Positions 39,484 through 48,425 of a stretch of DNA of 64,000 nt are shown here, in pieces (the first letter of the stretch is position 1; each line of letters starts with the position of its first letter). The DNA is from Streptococcus pneumoniae (lineage in GTDB: Bacteria; Bacillota; Bacilli; Lactobacillales; Streptococcaceae): assembly GCF_001347015.1 (NCBI RefSeq), contig NZ_CFGI01000002.1:124001-188000 (forward strand), read 5' to 3'. The notes beneath the pieces are model-generated. The model had not been told where the DNA came from. It did not search any database and was given only the letters and a program-made list of their open reading frames with translations. Position numbers and translations under genes: made by a program.

Positions 39484-39704
39484 TAGTTCATTTCTCCATT
39501 TTTCTCAATATAATCCAATTCTACCTTGTGCTCTCTGCGAAGAACCGCTTCCGCTTCCAGATAATCCAGTTTGTCCATCAGCCCTGCATCGTAAATCCGA
39601 GAGAGTTCCAACTTCATCAGCTCAATATCATATAAGCGTTTTCCCATGTAAACAATAATACCAAATCGTTTGAGGAATTGCTGCACATCATAGAATGTTT
39701 TCAT
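39483..39704 (-). CDS. yqgQ: YqgQ family protein (DUF910)
   Basis: A 73-residue cytosolic protein of the YqgQ family, recognised by TFYDVQQFLKRFGIIVYMGK and YDIELMKLELSRIYDAG. The fold is a small helical bundle; its function is unknown. In many Firmicutes it lies near glucokinase and rhodanese genes; here a rhodanese gene follows and glk is about 7 kb away. The ATG at 39704 is chosen to match family length. No Shine-Dalgarno is seen; an extended -10 (TGCTAGAAT, 39712-39720) lies 7 nt upstream, suggesting a leaderless mRNA. Confidence 0.85.
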   Translation of the reverse strand: MKTFYDVQQFLKRFGIIVYMGKRLYDIELMKLELSRIYDAGLMDKLDYLEAEAVLRREHKVELDYIEKNGEMN

Positions 39705-39711
39705 AAGACTC

Positions 39712-39720
39712 ATTCTAGCA
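39712..39720 (-). promoter_or_regulatory. Extended -10 box seven bases before yqgQ
   Basis: On the minus strand TGCTAGAAT ends 7 nt before the yqgQ ATG. Start of transcription would fall on or next to the start codon. Confidence 0.55.
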
Positions 39721-39800
39721 AATTTTTGTGCTTTTTTCAAGAAGAGACTCACACAATGCTCCTGATTTTCCTATCTTCTTTGGCGATTCTGACGCAAGTG

Positions 39801-39809
39801 TGGTACAAT
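39801..39809 (+). promoter_or_regulatory. Extended -10 box six bases before the LysR gene
   Basis: TGGTACAAT, the same nine bases and the same 6-nt distance to ATG as before the flavoprotein gene at 4175. TTGGCG (39780-39785) could be the -35, 18 bp away. A leaderless mRNA is implied. Confidence 0.6.
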
Positions 39810-39815
39810 AAAAAC

Positions 39816-40724
39816 ATGAGAATTCAACAATTACACTATATTATCAAAATCGTCGAAACCGGCTCCATGAATGAGGCAGCCAAGCAACTCTTTATCACTC
39901 AACCCAGTCTTTCCAATGCAGTGAGAGATTTGGAAAATGAAATGGGCATTGAAATCTTTATCCGCAATCCTAAGGGCATCACCTTGACCCGTGATGGGAT
40001 GGAGTTTCTCTCTTATGCCCGTCAGGTTGTCGAGCAGACCCAGCTTCTGGAGGAACGTTATAAAAATCCTGTCGCCCACCGCGAACTCTTTAGCGTTTCC
40101 TCTCAACACTATGCCTTTGTGGTCAATGCCTTTGTCTCTCTGCTCAAGAAAAGTGATATGGAGAAATACGAGCTCTTCCTTCGTGAAACTCGTACTTGGG
40201 AGATTATCGACGACGTCAAGAACTTCCGTAGTGAGGTCGGTGTCCTATTTTTGAACAGCTACAACCGTGATGTTTTAACCAAGATGCTGGATGACAACCA
40301 CCTGCTGGCTCACCATCTTTTTACCGCGCAACCACATATCTTTGTCAGCAAGACCAACCCTCTGGCAAAGAAAGACAAGGTGAAACTGTCTGATTTGGAG
40401 AATTTCCCTTACCTCAGTTATGACCAAGGGACGCACAACTCCTTCTACTTTTCAGAAGAGATTCTTTCTCAAGAGCACCACAAGAAATCCATCGTGGTCA
40501 GTGACCGTGCTACCCTCTTTAATCTCTTGATTGGTCTGGACGGTTATACCATTGCGACAGGGATTTTGAACAGCAACCTCAACGGAGACAATATCGTTTC
40601 TATCCCACTGGATATTGATGACCCAATTGAGCTGGTCTATATCCAGCATGAAAAAACCAGCCTATCTAAGATGGGCGAACGCTTTATCGACTATCTCCTA
40701 GAAGAAGTCCAGTTTGATAGTTGA
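39816..40724 (+). CDS. LysR family transcriptional regulator
   Basis: A 302-residue LysR-type regulator: winged helix at residues 1-60 (MRIQQLHYIIKIVETGSMNE, then AAKQLFITQPSLSNAVRDLE) and a two-lobed effector-binding domain. It resembles the CpsY/MtaR-like streptococcal group in length and in the spacing of the effector domain, but I cannot name its ligand or targets. The start MRIQQLHY places the helix-turn-helix as in relatives; a longer frame would run through the promoter. It is divergent from yqgQ, and both seem to be leaderless. Confidence 0.92.
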   Translation: MRIQQLHYIIKIVETGSMNEAAKQLFITQPSLSNAVRDLENEMGIEIFIRNPKGITLTRDGMEFLSYARQVVEQTQLLEERYKNPVAHRELFSVSSQHYAFVVNAFVSLLKKSDMEKYELFLRETRTWEIIDDVKNFRSEVGVLFLNSYNRDVLTKMLDDNHLLAHHLFTAQPHIFVSKTNPLAKKDKVKLSDLENFPYLSYDQGTHNSFYFSEEILSQEHHKKSIVVSDRATLFNLLIGLDGYTIATGILNSNLNGDNIVSIPLDIDDPIELVYIQHEKTSLSKMGERFIDYLLEEVQFDS

Positions 40725-40730
40725 GAAATA

Positions 40731-40779
40731 ATAAGAACCAATATGTAGGCTAGCAACAACCTGCACATTGGTTCTTTTT
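40731..40779. terminator. Bidirectional terminator between LysR and SDR genes
   Basis: AAGAACCAAT and ATTGGTTCTT form a perfect 10-bp stem, extended inside by TGTAGG / CCTGCA, followed by TTTT. It separates convergent genes. Confidence 0.92.
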
Positions 40780-41533
40780 ACTTATAATTAAAAGTTTCCC
40801 CTGCCAACTTATCAGCTAGCTTAGGAAAGAGACTATAAAACTTATGGGCTAGGTTCAATAAAACAGGAAGATTGAGTTCTCGTTTATTTTTTCCTATAAT
40901 CTTGACAATCTTTTTAGCCACTGCATCTGGTTCTAGCAGGAAACGATCAACCGACTTAAGATAAGTCCCATCTGGGTCCGCTTGGTCAAAAAATCCTGTG
41001 CGGATTGGACCTGGATTGACTGTTGTCACATAGACTCCATAGGGCATAAGTTCGAGACGTAACGCATTTGAAAAACCAATGGTCGCAAACTTGGTGGCTG
41101 AGTAGAGACTGGACTTGCCAGTAGCAATCAAACCAGCCATGCTAACAATATTGATGATATGGCCTTTTCGACTTTTCTTCATTCGAGCCGCAAGGCGACG
41201 AGACAGATTCATTAGGGCAAAGGTATTGACCTCGAACATCTGATGAATATCTTGATCGGAAATCTGGTCAAATTCCTCAAAGATCCCGTAACCAGCGTTG
41301 TTTATCAAAACATCAATCTTGCCATAGCGGAGATAGAGGTCAGTTACCAGAGTTTCTAAGGCTGAATCATCGGTAATATCAATTTCAATCAATTCTGCTT
41401 GTGGATGATTTCCGTAGAGTTGAGCTAATTTTTCCTTATTTCTACCAAGCAAGATGAGTTGGTCATTTGGCAGGAGTTTGACCATTTCTTGGGCTAGACC
41501 ACCGCTAGCTCCAGTAATGAGAATAGTAGACAT
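40778..41533 (-). CDS. Short-chain dehydrogenase/reductase
   Basis: A 251-residue classical SDR. The NAD(P) site is TGASGGLAQEM, the structural NNAGYG motif is present, and the catalytic tetrad is seen in IVSMAG...YSATKFA with Tyr and Lys. The residue after the second beta strand is arginine (LLGRNKEK), favouring NADP(H). The substrate is unknown. It is the last gene of the apparent miaA-hflX-unknown-rnz-SDR operon, starting 20 bp after rnz. Confidence 0.92.
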   Translation of the reverse strand: MSTILITGASGGLAQEMVKLLPNDQLILLGRNKEKLAQLYGNHPQAELIEIDITDDSALETLVTDLYLRYGKIDVLINNAGYGIFEEFDQISDQDIHQMFEVNTFALMNLSRRLAARMKKSRKGHIINIVSMAGLIATGKSSLYSATKFATIGFSNALRLELMPYGVYVTTVNPGPIRTGFFDQADPDGTYLKSVDRFLLEPDAVAKKIVKIIGKNKRELNLPVLLNLAHKFYSLFPKLADKLAGETFNYK

Positions 41534-41553
41534 ACTGTTCCTTTCTCAATTTT

Positions 41554-42483
41554 TTAGATTTCCACTTCTTCCAAGTCTTTGACCACATGGACATTTTCAA
41601 AAACACTAGCAGCGTCTTTTTTGAGCTTACTGATATCTTTTGAGAGAAAACGAGCACTGATGTGGTTGAGCAAGAGGCGTTTGGCACCTGCTTCTACTGC
41701 TACTTGTGCAGCTTGCATATTAGTAGAGTGGCCATGGTTACGAGCAATTTTTTCATCACCCTTGCCATAAGTGGACTCATGGACAAGGACATCGGCATTG
41801 ACAGCCAGACGCACACTGGCATCCGTTTTTCGAGTGTCTCCTAAAATAGTGATAATTTTACCTGGACGTGGAGCTGAGATATAGTCTGCTGCCTTGATTT
41901 CAGTTCCGTCTTCCAAAACAACATCCTGGCCGTTTTTGATTTTCCCAAAAAGTGGGCCAAATGGGACGCCAGCAGCCTTGAGTTTTTCAGCATCCAGCGT
42001 TCCTTCCAAGTCCTTTTGAATGACACGATAGCCAACGCAGAAAATAGTATGATCCAGCTCCTCTGCATACACAGTGAATTTATCGGTTTCAAGGATTTTA
42101 CCTAGAGAATCTTGGTCAAACTCATGAAAATGAATACGGTAAGGCAGGCGCGAACCTGACACACGAAGGCTGGTTAAGACAAATGACTTGATTCCTTGCG
42201 GTCCATAGATTTCCAAATCAGTCTGCTCTTCATTAGCCTGAAAGGCACGGCTAGAAAGGAAACCTGGCAAGCCAAAGATATGGTCTCCATGCAGGTGGGT
42301 GATAAAGATTTTGCTGACCTTACGTGGTCGAATTGTGGTTTCCAGAATGCGATTTTGCGTACCTTCTCCACAGTCAAAGAGCCAGACTTCGTTAATCTCG
42401 TCCAAGAGTTTCAGGGCGAGACTGGAGACGTTGCGGGCTTTAGAGGGCTGACCAGCCCCCGTTCCTAAAAATTGAATATCCAT
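41554..42483 (-). CDS. rnz: Ribonuclease Z
   Basis: RNase Z cuts the 3' trailer of tRNA precursors. The 309-residue metallo-beta-lactamase-fold protein has [20 protein letters not shown], the zinc motif [25 protein letters not shown] and LNHISARF, plus the exosite region that grips tRNA. All zinc ligands are present. It lies 14 bp after a gene of unknown function and shares a tRNA-related operon with miaA. Confidence 0.97.
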   Translation of the reverse strand: MDIQFLGTGAGQPSKARNVSSLALKLLDEINEVWLFDCGEGTQNRILETTIRPRKVSKIFITHLHGDHIFGLPGFLSSRAFQANEEQTDLEIYGPQGIKSFVLTSLRVSGSRLPYRIHFHEFDQDSLGKILETDKFTVYAEELDHTIFCVGYRVIQKDLEGTLDAEKLKAAGVPFGPLFGKIKNGQDVVLEDGTEIKAADYISAPRPGKIITILGDTRKTDASVRLAVNADVLVHESTYGKGDEKIARNHGHSTNMQAAQVAVEAGAKRLLLNHISARFLSKDISKLKKDAASVFENVHVVKDLEEVEI

Positions 42484-42497
42484 TCGATACTTTCTAA

Positions 42498-43121
42498 TTA
42501 ATCAATATATAACATGGCTGTGCGGTTTTCCGATCGGAAATAGCGCTTGCCAGAAAAAGCTCTAGCTTCTTGCAATAAATCCTCTTGACTGTAGCCCTTG
42601 AGACGCTTACGACCGTCAGCCAAGCTTTCTAAATCAGTCAAAGCTGTGAGACTTTCCACACTAACAACTTCCTCGTCCCCGACAGCCTTCATGTAAATCT
42701 TGCCAGACTCTTCAAAGACCAGTTGATGGGGGAAAATTTGCGCAATTTCAAAAAGCAAGTCATCCGAAATTTTCTCTTCATTCTCAGAGAAAATTCGACC
42801 CAGTCCCTCACTCTCATAACAAAAACCAAAGGATTTACCAGACAGGTTTAGGCGAATAAAGGGCTTGTTTTCTAAGGTGAAACTGGGTTCAGCATTGTAA
42901 AGATTCAGTTCTTGACTAAGTTCTGCAAAATAATCCGTCGCTGCTTCAGGACTCTTTTTCTGATAGAGTTCTGCAAAGTAAGCATTGACCACGCTAGGCG
43001 GAGGAGTAATCAGTGCCAATTGCTCCTGCTCTGTTTTACCAGCTAGAAGTTGATCCAGATAAATCTTGTCCAGACTTGTATAGCCCCCATATTTTAGAGC
43101 CAACGTTTTAATATCAGTCAT
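42498..43121 (-). CDS. Conserved streptococcal protein of unknown function
   Basis: A 207-residue soluble, acidic protein with no recognised domain, signal peptide or membrane helix. Features are a helical N-terminal half ([20 protein letters not shown], then [17 protein letters not shown]), a central [19 protein letters not shown], and a C-terminal helix ending [15 protein letters not shown]. It overlaps hflX by 8 bp and precedes rnz by 14 bp, so it is part of a tRNA/ribosome-linked operon. That context suggests, but does not show, a translation-related role. Confidence 0.8.
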   Translation of the reverse strand: MTDIKTLALKYGGYTSLDKIYLDQLLAGKTEQEQLALITPPPSVVNAYFAELYQKKSPEAATDYFAELSQELNLYNAEPSFTLENKPFIRLNLSGKSFGFCYESEGLGRIFSENEEKISDDLLFEIAQIFPHQLVFEESGKIYMKAVGDEEVVSVESLTALTDLESLADGRKRLKGYSQEDLLQEARAFSGKRYFRSENRTAMLYID

Positions 43122-44352
43122 AAAATTCTTCTAACCTCCATTTGTTTTTCTCAGAAATGTAGCCTCTAATCACTTCGCCGTCTTCCTGATAATCACGTTC
43201 TTCAAGAATCGCAACACTTTCTAAATCATGAATCTTATAGGATTTTGAAAAAGGCACGCGCAGGGTAAAGGATTCAAAAATATCCTTGATCTTCTCTAAA
43301 AACAAAGCCTGCAAATTCTCACGACTATCCTCAGACTTGGCAGAAATGAGGGCATAAGGCGTTTGGGTCGGCGTGAAATCCTCCACCAAATCCGCTTTAT
43401 TATACAGGGTCAGGCGAGGAATATCTTCCATATCCAGGTCTTTCATGATGGACAGAACTGTTTTTTCATGCTCTTCGTGGTAAGGATTGCTGGCATCGAT
43501 AACATGAACCAGAAGATCCACATGCTTGCTTTCTTCCAAGGTTGACTTGAAACTGGACACCATCTCTGTCGGCAAATCTTGGATAAAGCCCACGGTATCT
43601 GTCAAAGTTACTTGAAAATTGCCCCCCAGATGGATACTCTTAGTCGTCGCATCCAGAGTCGCAAAGAGCTCATCAGCCTCATACTGGGGCTTGCTGGTCA
43701 AGGTGTTCATTATAGTTGACTTCCCAGCATTGGTGTAACCAATCAAACCAATCTTAAAAGTGCTCGACTCCAGACGTTTTTCTCTGACTGTTGCCCGATT
43801 TTTCTCAACCACCTTGAGCTGACGTTCAATGTCTGTGATTTGGTTGCGAACACTACGACGGTTCAGCTCCAGCTGGCTTTCCCCAGGTCCACGGGAACCA
43901 ATTCCCCCTGCCTGACGGCTGAGCATAATCCCCTGACCAACCAAGCGAGGCAAGAGATATTTGAGCTGGGCTAAATGGACTTGGAGTTTTCCTTCATGGC
44001 TTCGAGCCCGCATGGCAAAGATATCCAAAATCAACTGCATACGGTCAATGACCTTGACACCAAGAACTTCTTCTAGATTGACATTTTGTCGCGGAGTCAA
44101 ACGGTTATTGACAATGACAGTTGTAATCTCTTCTGCATCCACCATGAGGGCTATTTCTTCCAACTTACCAGAGCCGACGAAGGTCTTGGAATCATACTTT
44201 TCACGTTTTTGTCTGTAGCTATCTACAACGACTGCCCCTGCCGTTTTCGCTAAACTAGCCAATTCTTCCATAGAGAGGTCAAAATTGTCCATGCCCTGCA
44301 ATTCCACACCAATGAGCAGAACTCGCTCCTCTTTTTTCTCCGTTTCAATCAT
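43114..44352 (-). CDS. hflX: Ribosome-splitting GTPase HflX
   Basis: HflX binds the 50S subunit and splits stalled ribosomes under stress. The 412-residue protein has an N-terminal HflX domain ([20 protein letters not shown], then GKLEEIA), a glycine-rich linker [14 protein letters not shown], and a GTPase domain with G1 [10 protein letters not shown]3 [10 protein letters not shown] and G4 NKADLV. It overlaps miaA by 8 bp upstream and the next gene by 8 bp downstream, indicating tight coupling. Confidence 0.96.
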   Translation of the reverse strand: MIETEKKEERVLLIGVELQGMDNFDLSMEELASLAKTAGAVVVDSYRQKREKYDSKTFVGSGKLEEIALMVDAEEITTVIVNNRLTPRQNVNLEEVLGVKVIDRMQLILDIFAMRARSHEGKLQVHLAQLKYLLPRLVGQGIMLSRQAGGIGSRGPGESQLELNRRSVRNQITDIERQLKVVEKNRATVREKRLESSTFKIGLIGYTNAGKSTIMNTLTSKPQYEADELFATLDATTKSIHLGGNFQVTLTDTVGFIQDLPTEMVSSFKSTLEESKHVDLLVHVIDASNPYHEEHEKTVLSIMKDLDMEDIPRLTLYNKADLVEDFTPTQTPYALISAKSEDSRENLQALFLEKIKDIFESFTLRVPFSKSYKIHDLESVAILEERDYQEDGEVIRGYISEKNKWRLEEFYD

Positions 44353-45229
44353 CTAAAAACTCCTCTATCTGGCTTAAAATGCGATCTTGCACACCAGATT
44401 CTCCTATTTGATAAAAGGTCACCTGCATGCGATTACGGAACCAGGTCAACTGACGCTTGGCAAAACGGCGGGTCGCCTGTTTGAGACTCTCACTGGCTTC
44501 TTCCAAGGTCTGCTCTCCACGGAAATACGGAAAGAGTTCCTTGTAACCAATTCCTTTAGCAGCCTGCACATCAGGGTAATGGTCAAAAAGCCACTTGGCC
44601 TCATCTAAAAGCCCAGCCTCAAACATCAAATCCACTCGATGATTGATTCGTTCATATAATTGACTGCGTTCATCATCCAAGCAGATAATCAATGGTTCAT
44701 ACAAGGTCTCTTGATTTTCCAAATCCTGACCAAAATGGGCAATTTCCAAGGCACGCATAGCACGACGACGATTAAACTGGGGAATCTCAAGACCTGCTTG
44801 CTCCACCAGATGAGCTAATTCCTCATCTGAATATGGCTCCAAGCTAGCCCGATAGGCCAAAATCTCTTCATGGGGAGTCTCCCCCCCCAGGTGATAACCT
44901 TCTAGCAAGCTCTGGATATAAAGTCCAGTCCCACCGGCTATAATGGCTAACTTGCCACGGCTGTGAATATCTTCAATAGCCATCTTAGCTTCTGAAACAA
45001 AATCAAAAGCCGAGTAAGACTCGGTTACCTCTCTAACATCGATTAAATGATGGGGAACAGTTGCCTGCTCTTCTGGACTAGCCTTAGCCGTCCCAATATC
45101 TAGACCTCGATATACTTGCTGGCTATCTCCACTAACCACTTCGCCATTAAAACGCTTGGCCACTTCAATAGCTAGAGCTGTCTTCCCAACAGCAGTCGGT
45201 CCAACGATCACAATTATTTTAGTTTTCAT
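44345..45229 (-). CDS. miaA: tRNA dimethylallyltransferase
   Basis: MiaA adds a dimethylallyl group to A37 of tRNAs reading UNN codons. The 294-residue protein starts [20 protein letters not shown] with the DMAPP/ATP loop, and shows [17 protein letters not shown] and [17 protein letters not shown]. The start is chosen by AAGGAA 8 nt upstream; a longer frame adds 17 residues with no ribosome site. It heads the miaA-hflX-unknown-rnz-SDR operon and is divergent from the DUF3042 gene. Confidence 0.97.
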   Translation of the reverse strand: MKTKIIVIVGPTAVGKTALAIEVAKRFNGEVVSGDSQQVYRGLDIGTAKASPEEQATVPHHLIDVREVTESYSAFDFVSEAKMAIEDIHSRGKLAIIAGGTGLYIQSLLEGYHLGGETPHEEILAYRASLEPYSDEELAHLVEQAGLEIPQFNRRRAMRALEIAHFGQDLENQETLYEPLIICLDDERSQLYERINHRVDLMFEAGLLDEAKWLFDHYPDVQAAKGIGYKELFPYFRGEQTLEEASESLKQATRRFAKRQLTWFRNRMQVTFYQIGESGVQDRILSQIEEFLDD

Positions 45230-45349
45230 CTTTTTTCCTTGAAAAATTCCCATTTTTTCGTTACTATTATTATAACACAAAAAGGTCAGTCAGAAAAATG
45301 TGACCTCTTGAGGGGGCTGGCTGATTAAGAAGATAAAGGAGGAAGACTC

Positions 45350-45520
45350 ATGGCTAAAGGATTCGCTAAAGGTCTTGTAACAGGTGTCGCAGGAACTGTC
45401 GCTGCCGTTGCAGGTGCAGTATACGCATTTAAAAAGAAAGTAATCGAACCAGAAGAGCAAAAAGCAGCTTTCATCGAAGAAAACCGTAAAAAAGCAGCTC
45501 GCCGCCGCGTATCACGTTAA
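45350..45520 (+). CDS. DUF3042 family small membrane protein
   Basis: A 56-residue peptide starting MAKGFAKGLVTGVAGTVAAV, with one membrane helix (about 8-26) rich in glycine and alanine, then a charged tail ending ARRRVSR. It matches DUF3042, a family widespread in lactic acid bacteria with unknown function. AAAGGAGG lies 7 nt before the ATG. Its codons are strongly biased (GCAGCT, AAAGCA), as in abundant proteins. It has its own terminator and is divergent from miaA. Confidence 0.88.
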   Translation: MAKGFAKGLVTGVAGTVAAVAGAVYAFKKKVIEPEEQKAAFIEENRKKAARRRVSR

Positions 45521-45526
45521 GAAATA

Positions 45527-45562
45527 AAAGAAGTTGGGATTTATTGTCTCAACTTCTTTTTC
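45527..45562 (+). terminator. Intrinsic terminator of the DUF3042 gene
   Basis: AGAAGTTG and CAACTTCT form a perfect 8-bp stem, followed by TTTTTCTATTCTTTT. It lies 7 bp after the stop codon and just before a BOX repeat. Confidence 0.9.
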
Positions 45563-45570
45563 TATTCTTT

Positions 45571-45689
45571 TATACTCAATGAAAATCAAAGAGCAAACTA
45601 GGAAACTAGCCGCAGGTTGCTCAAAGTACTGCTTTGAGGTTGTAGATGAAGCGACGCTGACGTGGTTTGAAGAGATTTTCGAAGAGTAT
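45571..45689 (-). repeat. BOX element (boxA-boxB partial-boxC)
   Basis: Read on the minus strand, it begins ATACTCTTCGAAAATCTCTT and ends TTTGATTTTCATTGAGTATA, with a shortened middle (CTTCATCTACAACCTCAAAG). Its boundary coincides with the thyA stop codon: TGA is followed directly by the BOX start, so the repeat may have set the 3' end of thyA. Confidence 0.92.
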
Positions 45690-46528
45690 CAAATAGCTAG
45701 GTCAAACTTCAACTGTGGCTTGACAGGGTCATAATTCACCAACTCAAAATCCTCTGCTTTAATATCAAAGAAATTGGTCTTATCTGGCACATTTAAAACC
45801 AAGCGTGGTTGGCAGTTTGACGGCTTACGACGGAGCAATTCCTCTGCTTGTTCAAATTGATTGTCATAGATATGGAGGTTGTTGATAAAGTAAAAGAACT
45901 TCCCAACCTTCCAGCCAAAATGCTTGGCAATCATCATCTGCAAAGCCACATACTGCATAGCATTGATGTGGTGGGCCACCAGCATATCATTGGAGCGCTG
46001 GGTCAAGGTCGCATCCAGATAGATTTCCCCCTCTACACGACGGACATCAAACATGGTCTGAAAGGCACATGGGAGCAGCCCATCTGTTTCTTCGAAAGCT
46101 TGGTAATCCCAAAGGGAGATGATGTTTCGGCGGTTCCAAGGGTTGGCTTCCAACTGCTTGAGAATCTTATTGATGATATCGTGTTTCTTAACAACGGCAC
46201 CATAGCGCTCACCAATGGTTCCCGTGTCTCCAACTTCCCAGTCATTCCAGTAGTGAACATTGTACTTGTCATTAAGCACTTCTAAGCTATTTGACTGGTC
46301 TTGGTAGATCCAGAGAACTTCTTTGATAGCTGATTTGATGGCAATGGGACGCAAAGTTGTGATGGGGAATTCCCCTTTTGCCAAGTCATACTCAGCAAAG
46401 GCACCCGTTACATATTTAGAGTTGGCAACTGTCCCATCCTTGTACTTGGGACGGGCCTGCTCAGAAAAGACACCGTCTTTGAGGATTCGTTCAATATTTT
46501 CTTTAAAAATAGTATCTGCTTTTGTCAT
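45689..46528 (-). CDS. thyA: Thymidylate synthase
   Basis: ThyA methylates dUMP to dTMP with methylene-tetrahydrofolate. The 279-residue protein has the nucleophilic cysteine in [10 protein letters not shown], the RRNIISLWD phosphate site, [17 protein letters not shown], and HIYDNQFEQ. The last codons PQLKFDLAI run into a TGA at the edge of a BOX repeat, so the C-terminus may be altered by one or two residues relative to relatives; the usual C-terminal AxAV-type end is not precisely conserved (LAI). It is divergent from nothing nearby and is monocistronic. Confidence 0.97.
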   Translation of the reverse strand: MTKADTIFKENIERILKDGVFSEQARPKYKDGTVANSKYVTGAFAEYDLAKGEFPITTLRPIAIKSAIKEVLWIYQDQSNSLEVLNDKYNVHYWNDWEVGDTGTIGERYGAVVKKHDIINKILKQLEANPWNRRNIISLWDYQAFEETDGLLPCAFQTMFDVRRVEGEIYLDATLTQRSNDMLVAHHINAMQYVALQMMIAKHFGWKVGKFFYFINNLHIYDNQFEQAEELLRRKPSNCQPRLVLNVPDKTNFFDIKAEDFELVNYDPVKPQLKFDLAI

Positions 46529-46624
46529 TCTCTCTCACCTCATTTATTTCCTAACTAGTATAGCATAAAAAAGAAAAGAGGAACATTACTAACTCTAGGT
46601 TAGCATTTTTCCCCTTTTATTATT

Positions 46625-47584
46625 TTATTGCAATACAAGTGATGCTGCTCCAATAACCCCAGCGTCATTTCCTAGAGTTGCAAGAGCCAATTTAGTAGAT
46701 GTGCGTACTTGTGGGAAGCTATTTTCGTCGTAGACTTTTTGAACACCTTGTAGAAGGAATTCTCCTGCAGCTGATACACCACCACCGATAACGATTGTTG
46801 ATGGGTTGAGGATTGAACCGATGTTGGCACAAGCGATTCCCAAGTAACGTGAGAAGTTGCGGTAAACGATCAAGGCGAGGTCGTCTCCTTCTTTTGCGAG
46901 GTCAAAGACTGTCTTAGCAGTTACTTCTTCTCCGTTATCAATCAAGCGTTTCAAGGCTGCATCGCCTTCGTATTCATCGGCATAGCGACGAGTCAAGTTG
47001 ACAATTCCTGTTGCTGAAGCAACTGTCTCAAGGCAACCTTTCTTACCGCAGGTACATGCGATTGGTTGGTCAAAGTCAACAGTGATGTGGCCAAGCTCAC
47101 CTGCTGCACCAGCAACACCGTGAAGCAATTTGCCTTCTGCGACAATACCACCACCAACACCAGTACCGAGTGTCATAAAGACAACATCTGGTTGGTTATC
47201 ACCAGCACCCATCCAGCGCTCACCAAGAGCTGCTACGTTGGCATCATTATCAATGAAGAATGGGATACCCAAGGCTTTTTCAATTTTCTCTTTAATTGGT
47301 TGAAGGGTTTTCCAGTTCAAATTGTAGGCACCAATAACAGTCCCGTTTTCACGGTCAACCACACCTGGTGATCCCATTCCAATTCCTTGGAAGTCTGCTG
47401 CTGCCAATCCAAGCAAGTCCAAACGGTGTTGAATAGACTTAATCATATCATCTACGATATGACTTCCCTCATCCAAAATGTTAGTCTTGATAGACCATTT
47501 TTCTTGGATTTCTCCTGCTGTTGTTAAGATTGCAAATTTGATAGAAGTTCCACCAAGGTCAATCCCAATAATCTTTTGACTCAT
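46625..47584 (-). CDS. glk: Glucokinase (ROK family)
   Basis: Glk phosphorylates glucose to glucose 6-phosphate with ATP. The 319-residue ROK enzyme has the phosphate loop IGIDLGGTSIKFAI, the FIDNDANVAALGE sugar site, GTGVGGGIV, and the zinc motif CTCGKKGCLE. Start ATG is the second of two neighbouring ATGs, 6 nt from GGAG. It is the source of glucose 6-phosphate for non-PTS sugars. Its promoter carries a cre-like site and a palindrome over the -35, so carbon control is likely. Confidence 0.96.
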   Translation of the reverse strand: MSQKIIGIDLGGTSIKFAILTTAGEIQEKWSIKTNILDEGSHIVDDMIKSIQHRLDLLGLAAADFQGIGMGSPGVVDRENGTVIGAYNLNWKTLQPIKEKIEKALGIPFFIDNDANVAALGERWMGAGDNQPDVVFMTLGTGVGGGIVAEGKLLHGVAGAAGELGHITVDFDQPIACTCGKKGCLETVASATGIVNLTRRYADEYEGDAALKRLIDNGEEVTAKTVFDLAKEGDDLALIVYRNFSRYLGIACANIGSILNPSTIVIGGGVSAAGEFLLQGVQKVYDENSFPQVRTSTKLALATLGNDAGVIGAASLVLQ

Positions 47585-47623
47585 CATATTCTCCTTTTTC
47601 ATTGTGTAGTAATTGAAAATGCT

Positions 47624-47681
47624 TACAGTACTAGTATAACAAAATTTAGTTCCTTATGCAAAGGTTTGCATTAACTTTCTG
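47624..47681 (-). promoter_or_regulatory. glk promoter with cre-like site and palindrome
   Basis: On the minus strand TTGCAT (47666-47671) and TATACT (47643-47648) are 17 bp apart. TGTAAGCATTTTCA (47624-47637) fits the CcpA pattern with one mismatch and lies at the start site. ATGCAAAGGTTTGCAT (47666-47681), a 7-bp inverted repeat, covers the -35. Confidence 0.5.
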
Positions 47682-47695
47682 GATTTTATTCTGGC

Positions 47696-48268
47696 TTATG
47701 GTTTCCAGAGACCTGAAGCATCTACATAGTAACGTCCGCCATCAACTCGCTCATTCTTAGCCATTTTACCATCTGATTTCAAATAGTAATTTCCTTGCCA
47801 TGCATTGCGAGCATAAGAACCATCTGATTTCAAGTAATACCAAGCCTGATAAGAATCATCATAAATCCATTCGCTCTGTGCCATTTGACCATCTTCTTTC
47901 AGGTAATAGCTTCCCTGCCATGCATTTTTCACTGGATTGCCATTTCCATCAAAGTAATACCAAGTACCATCCTGCTTAACCCAGCCACTTGTTGTTGCTG
48001 AACTTGTATCAGTTTGAGTTGTAGTCTCTTGTTTTGCTTTAAAGGCACCCTTAGGGGCATTTTTCAATTCACAAGCCACACCATCATGATCGCGGTCTAA
48101 CTTGGCAGAATACCCAGGTTCTCCCTCGTGAATATCTGCGTATCCATTCGCCCAAGCTTCTTTACAACTAGAAAAATGAATGTTTTCTTCTGCTAACACA
48201 GGTTGTGAAAACAAGGCTAAAACTGGCAAGGTAGCCAGACTCATTTTTAAAAATAGACGTTTATTCAT
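47696..48268 (-). CDS. Choline-binding surface protein with Excalibur calcium-binding domain
   Basis: A 190-residue secreted protein. Residues 1-26 are a signal peptide (MNKRLFLKMSLATLPVLALF, cleavage after VLA). Next is an Excalibur domain with the calcium loop DRDHDGVACE. After a Thr/Ser linker come about four choline-binding repeats (GWVKQDGTWYYFDGNGNPV, then AWQGSYYLKEDGQMA and so on) ending LWKP. It should bind phosphocholine on teichoic acids. AGGAG precedes the ATG. The role of the Excalibur domain is unknown. Confidence 0.92.
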   Translation of the reverse strand: MNKRLFLKMSLATLPVLALFSQPVLAEENIHFSSCKEAWANGYADIHEGEPGYSAKLDRDHDGVACELKNAPKGAFKAKQETTTQTDTSSATTSGWVKQDGTWYYFDGNGNPVKNAWQGSYYLKEDGQMAQSEWIYDDSYQAWYYLKSDGSYARNAWQGNYYLKSDGKMAKNERVDGGRYYVDASGLWKP

Positions 48269-48317
48269 TTGGTTCTCCTCTAACGATGTTATCGATTTCA
48301 ATATTATTTTATCAAAC

Positions 48318-48425
48318 TTATTTCAGCAATTCAAGAGTCTCTGTGGGCTTATCCTTCAATTGATTCCGAACTTCTTTCCAAGACTCTGCTGACTCCCCTA
48401 AACCGTGTAAAAATACCAGTTTCAT
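48318..48425 (-). pseudogene. Remnant of an alpha/beta-hydrolase gene
   Basis: A 35-codon frame starts directly after the pabB stop codon: MKLVFLHGLGESAESWKEVR, then NQLKDKPTETLELLK and stop. This is the first beta strand and oxyanion loop (HGLGES) of an alpha/beta hydrolase, but the nucleophile elbow, acid and histidine are missing. A full enzyme needs about 200 residues or more. It looks like a 5' end left after deletion. From memory, pneumococci carry a hydrolase gene between pabB and the choline-binding gene, and this would be its stump. Confidence 0.75.

Noticed and set aside
45534-45734. Open frame on the plus strand across the BOX after the DUF3042 gene
   Set aside because: It runs through the DUF3042 terminator and the BOX repeat and into the end of thyA on the opposite strand.
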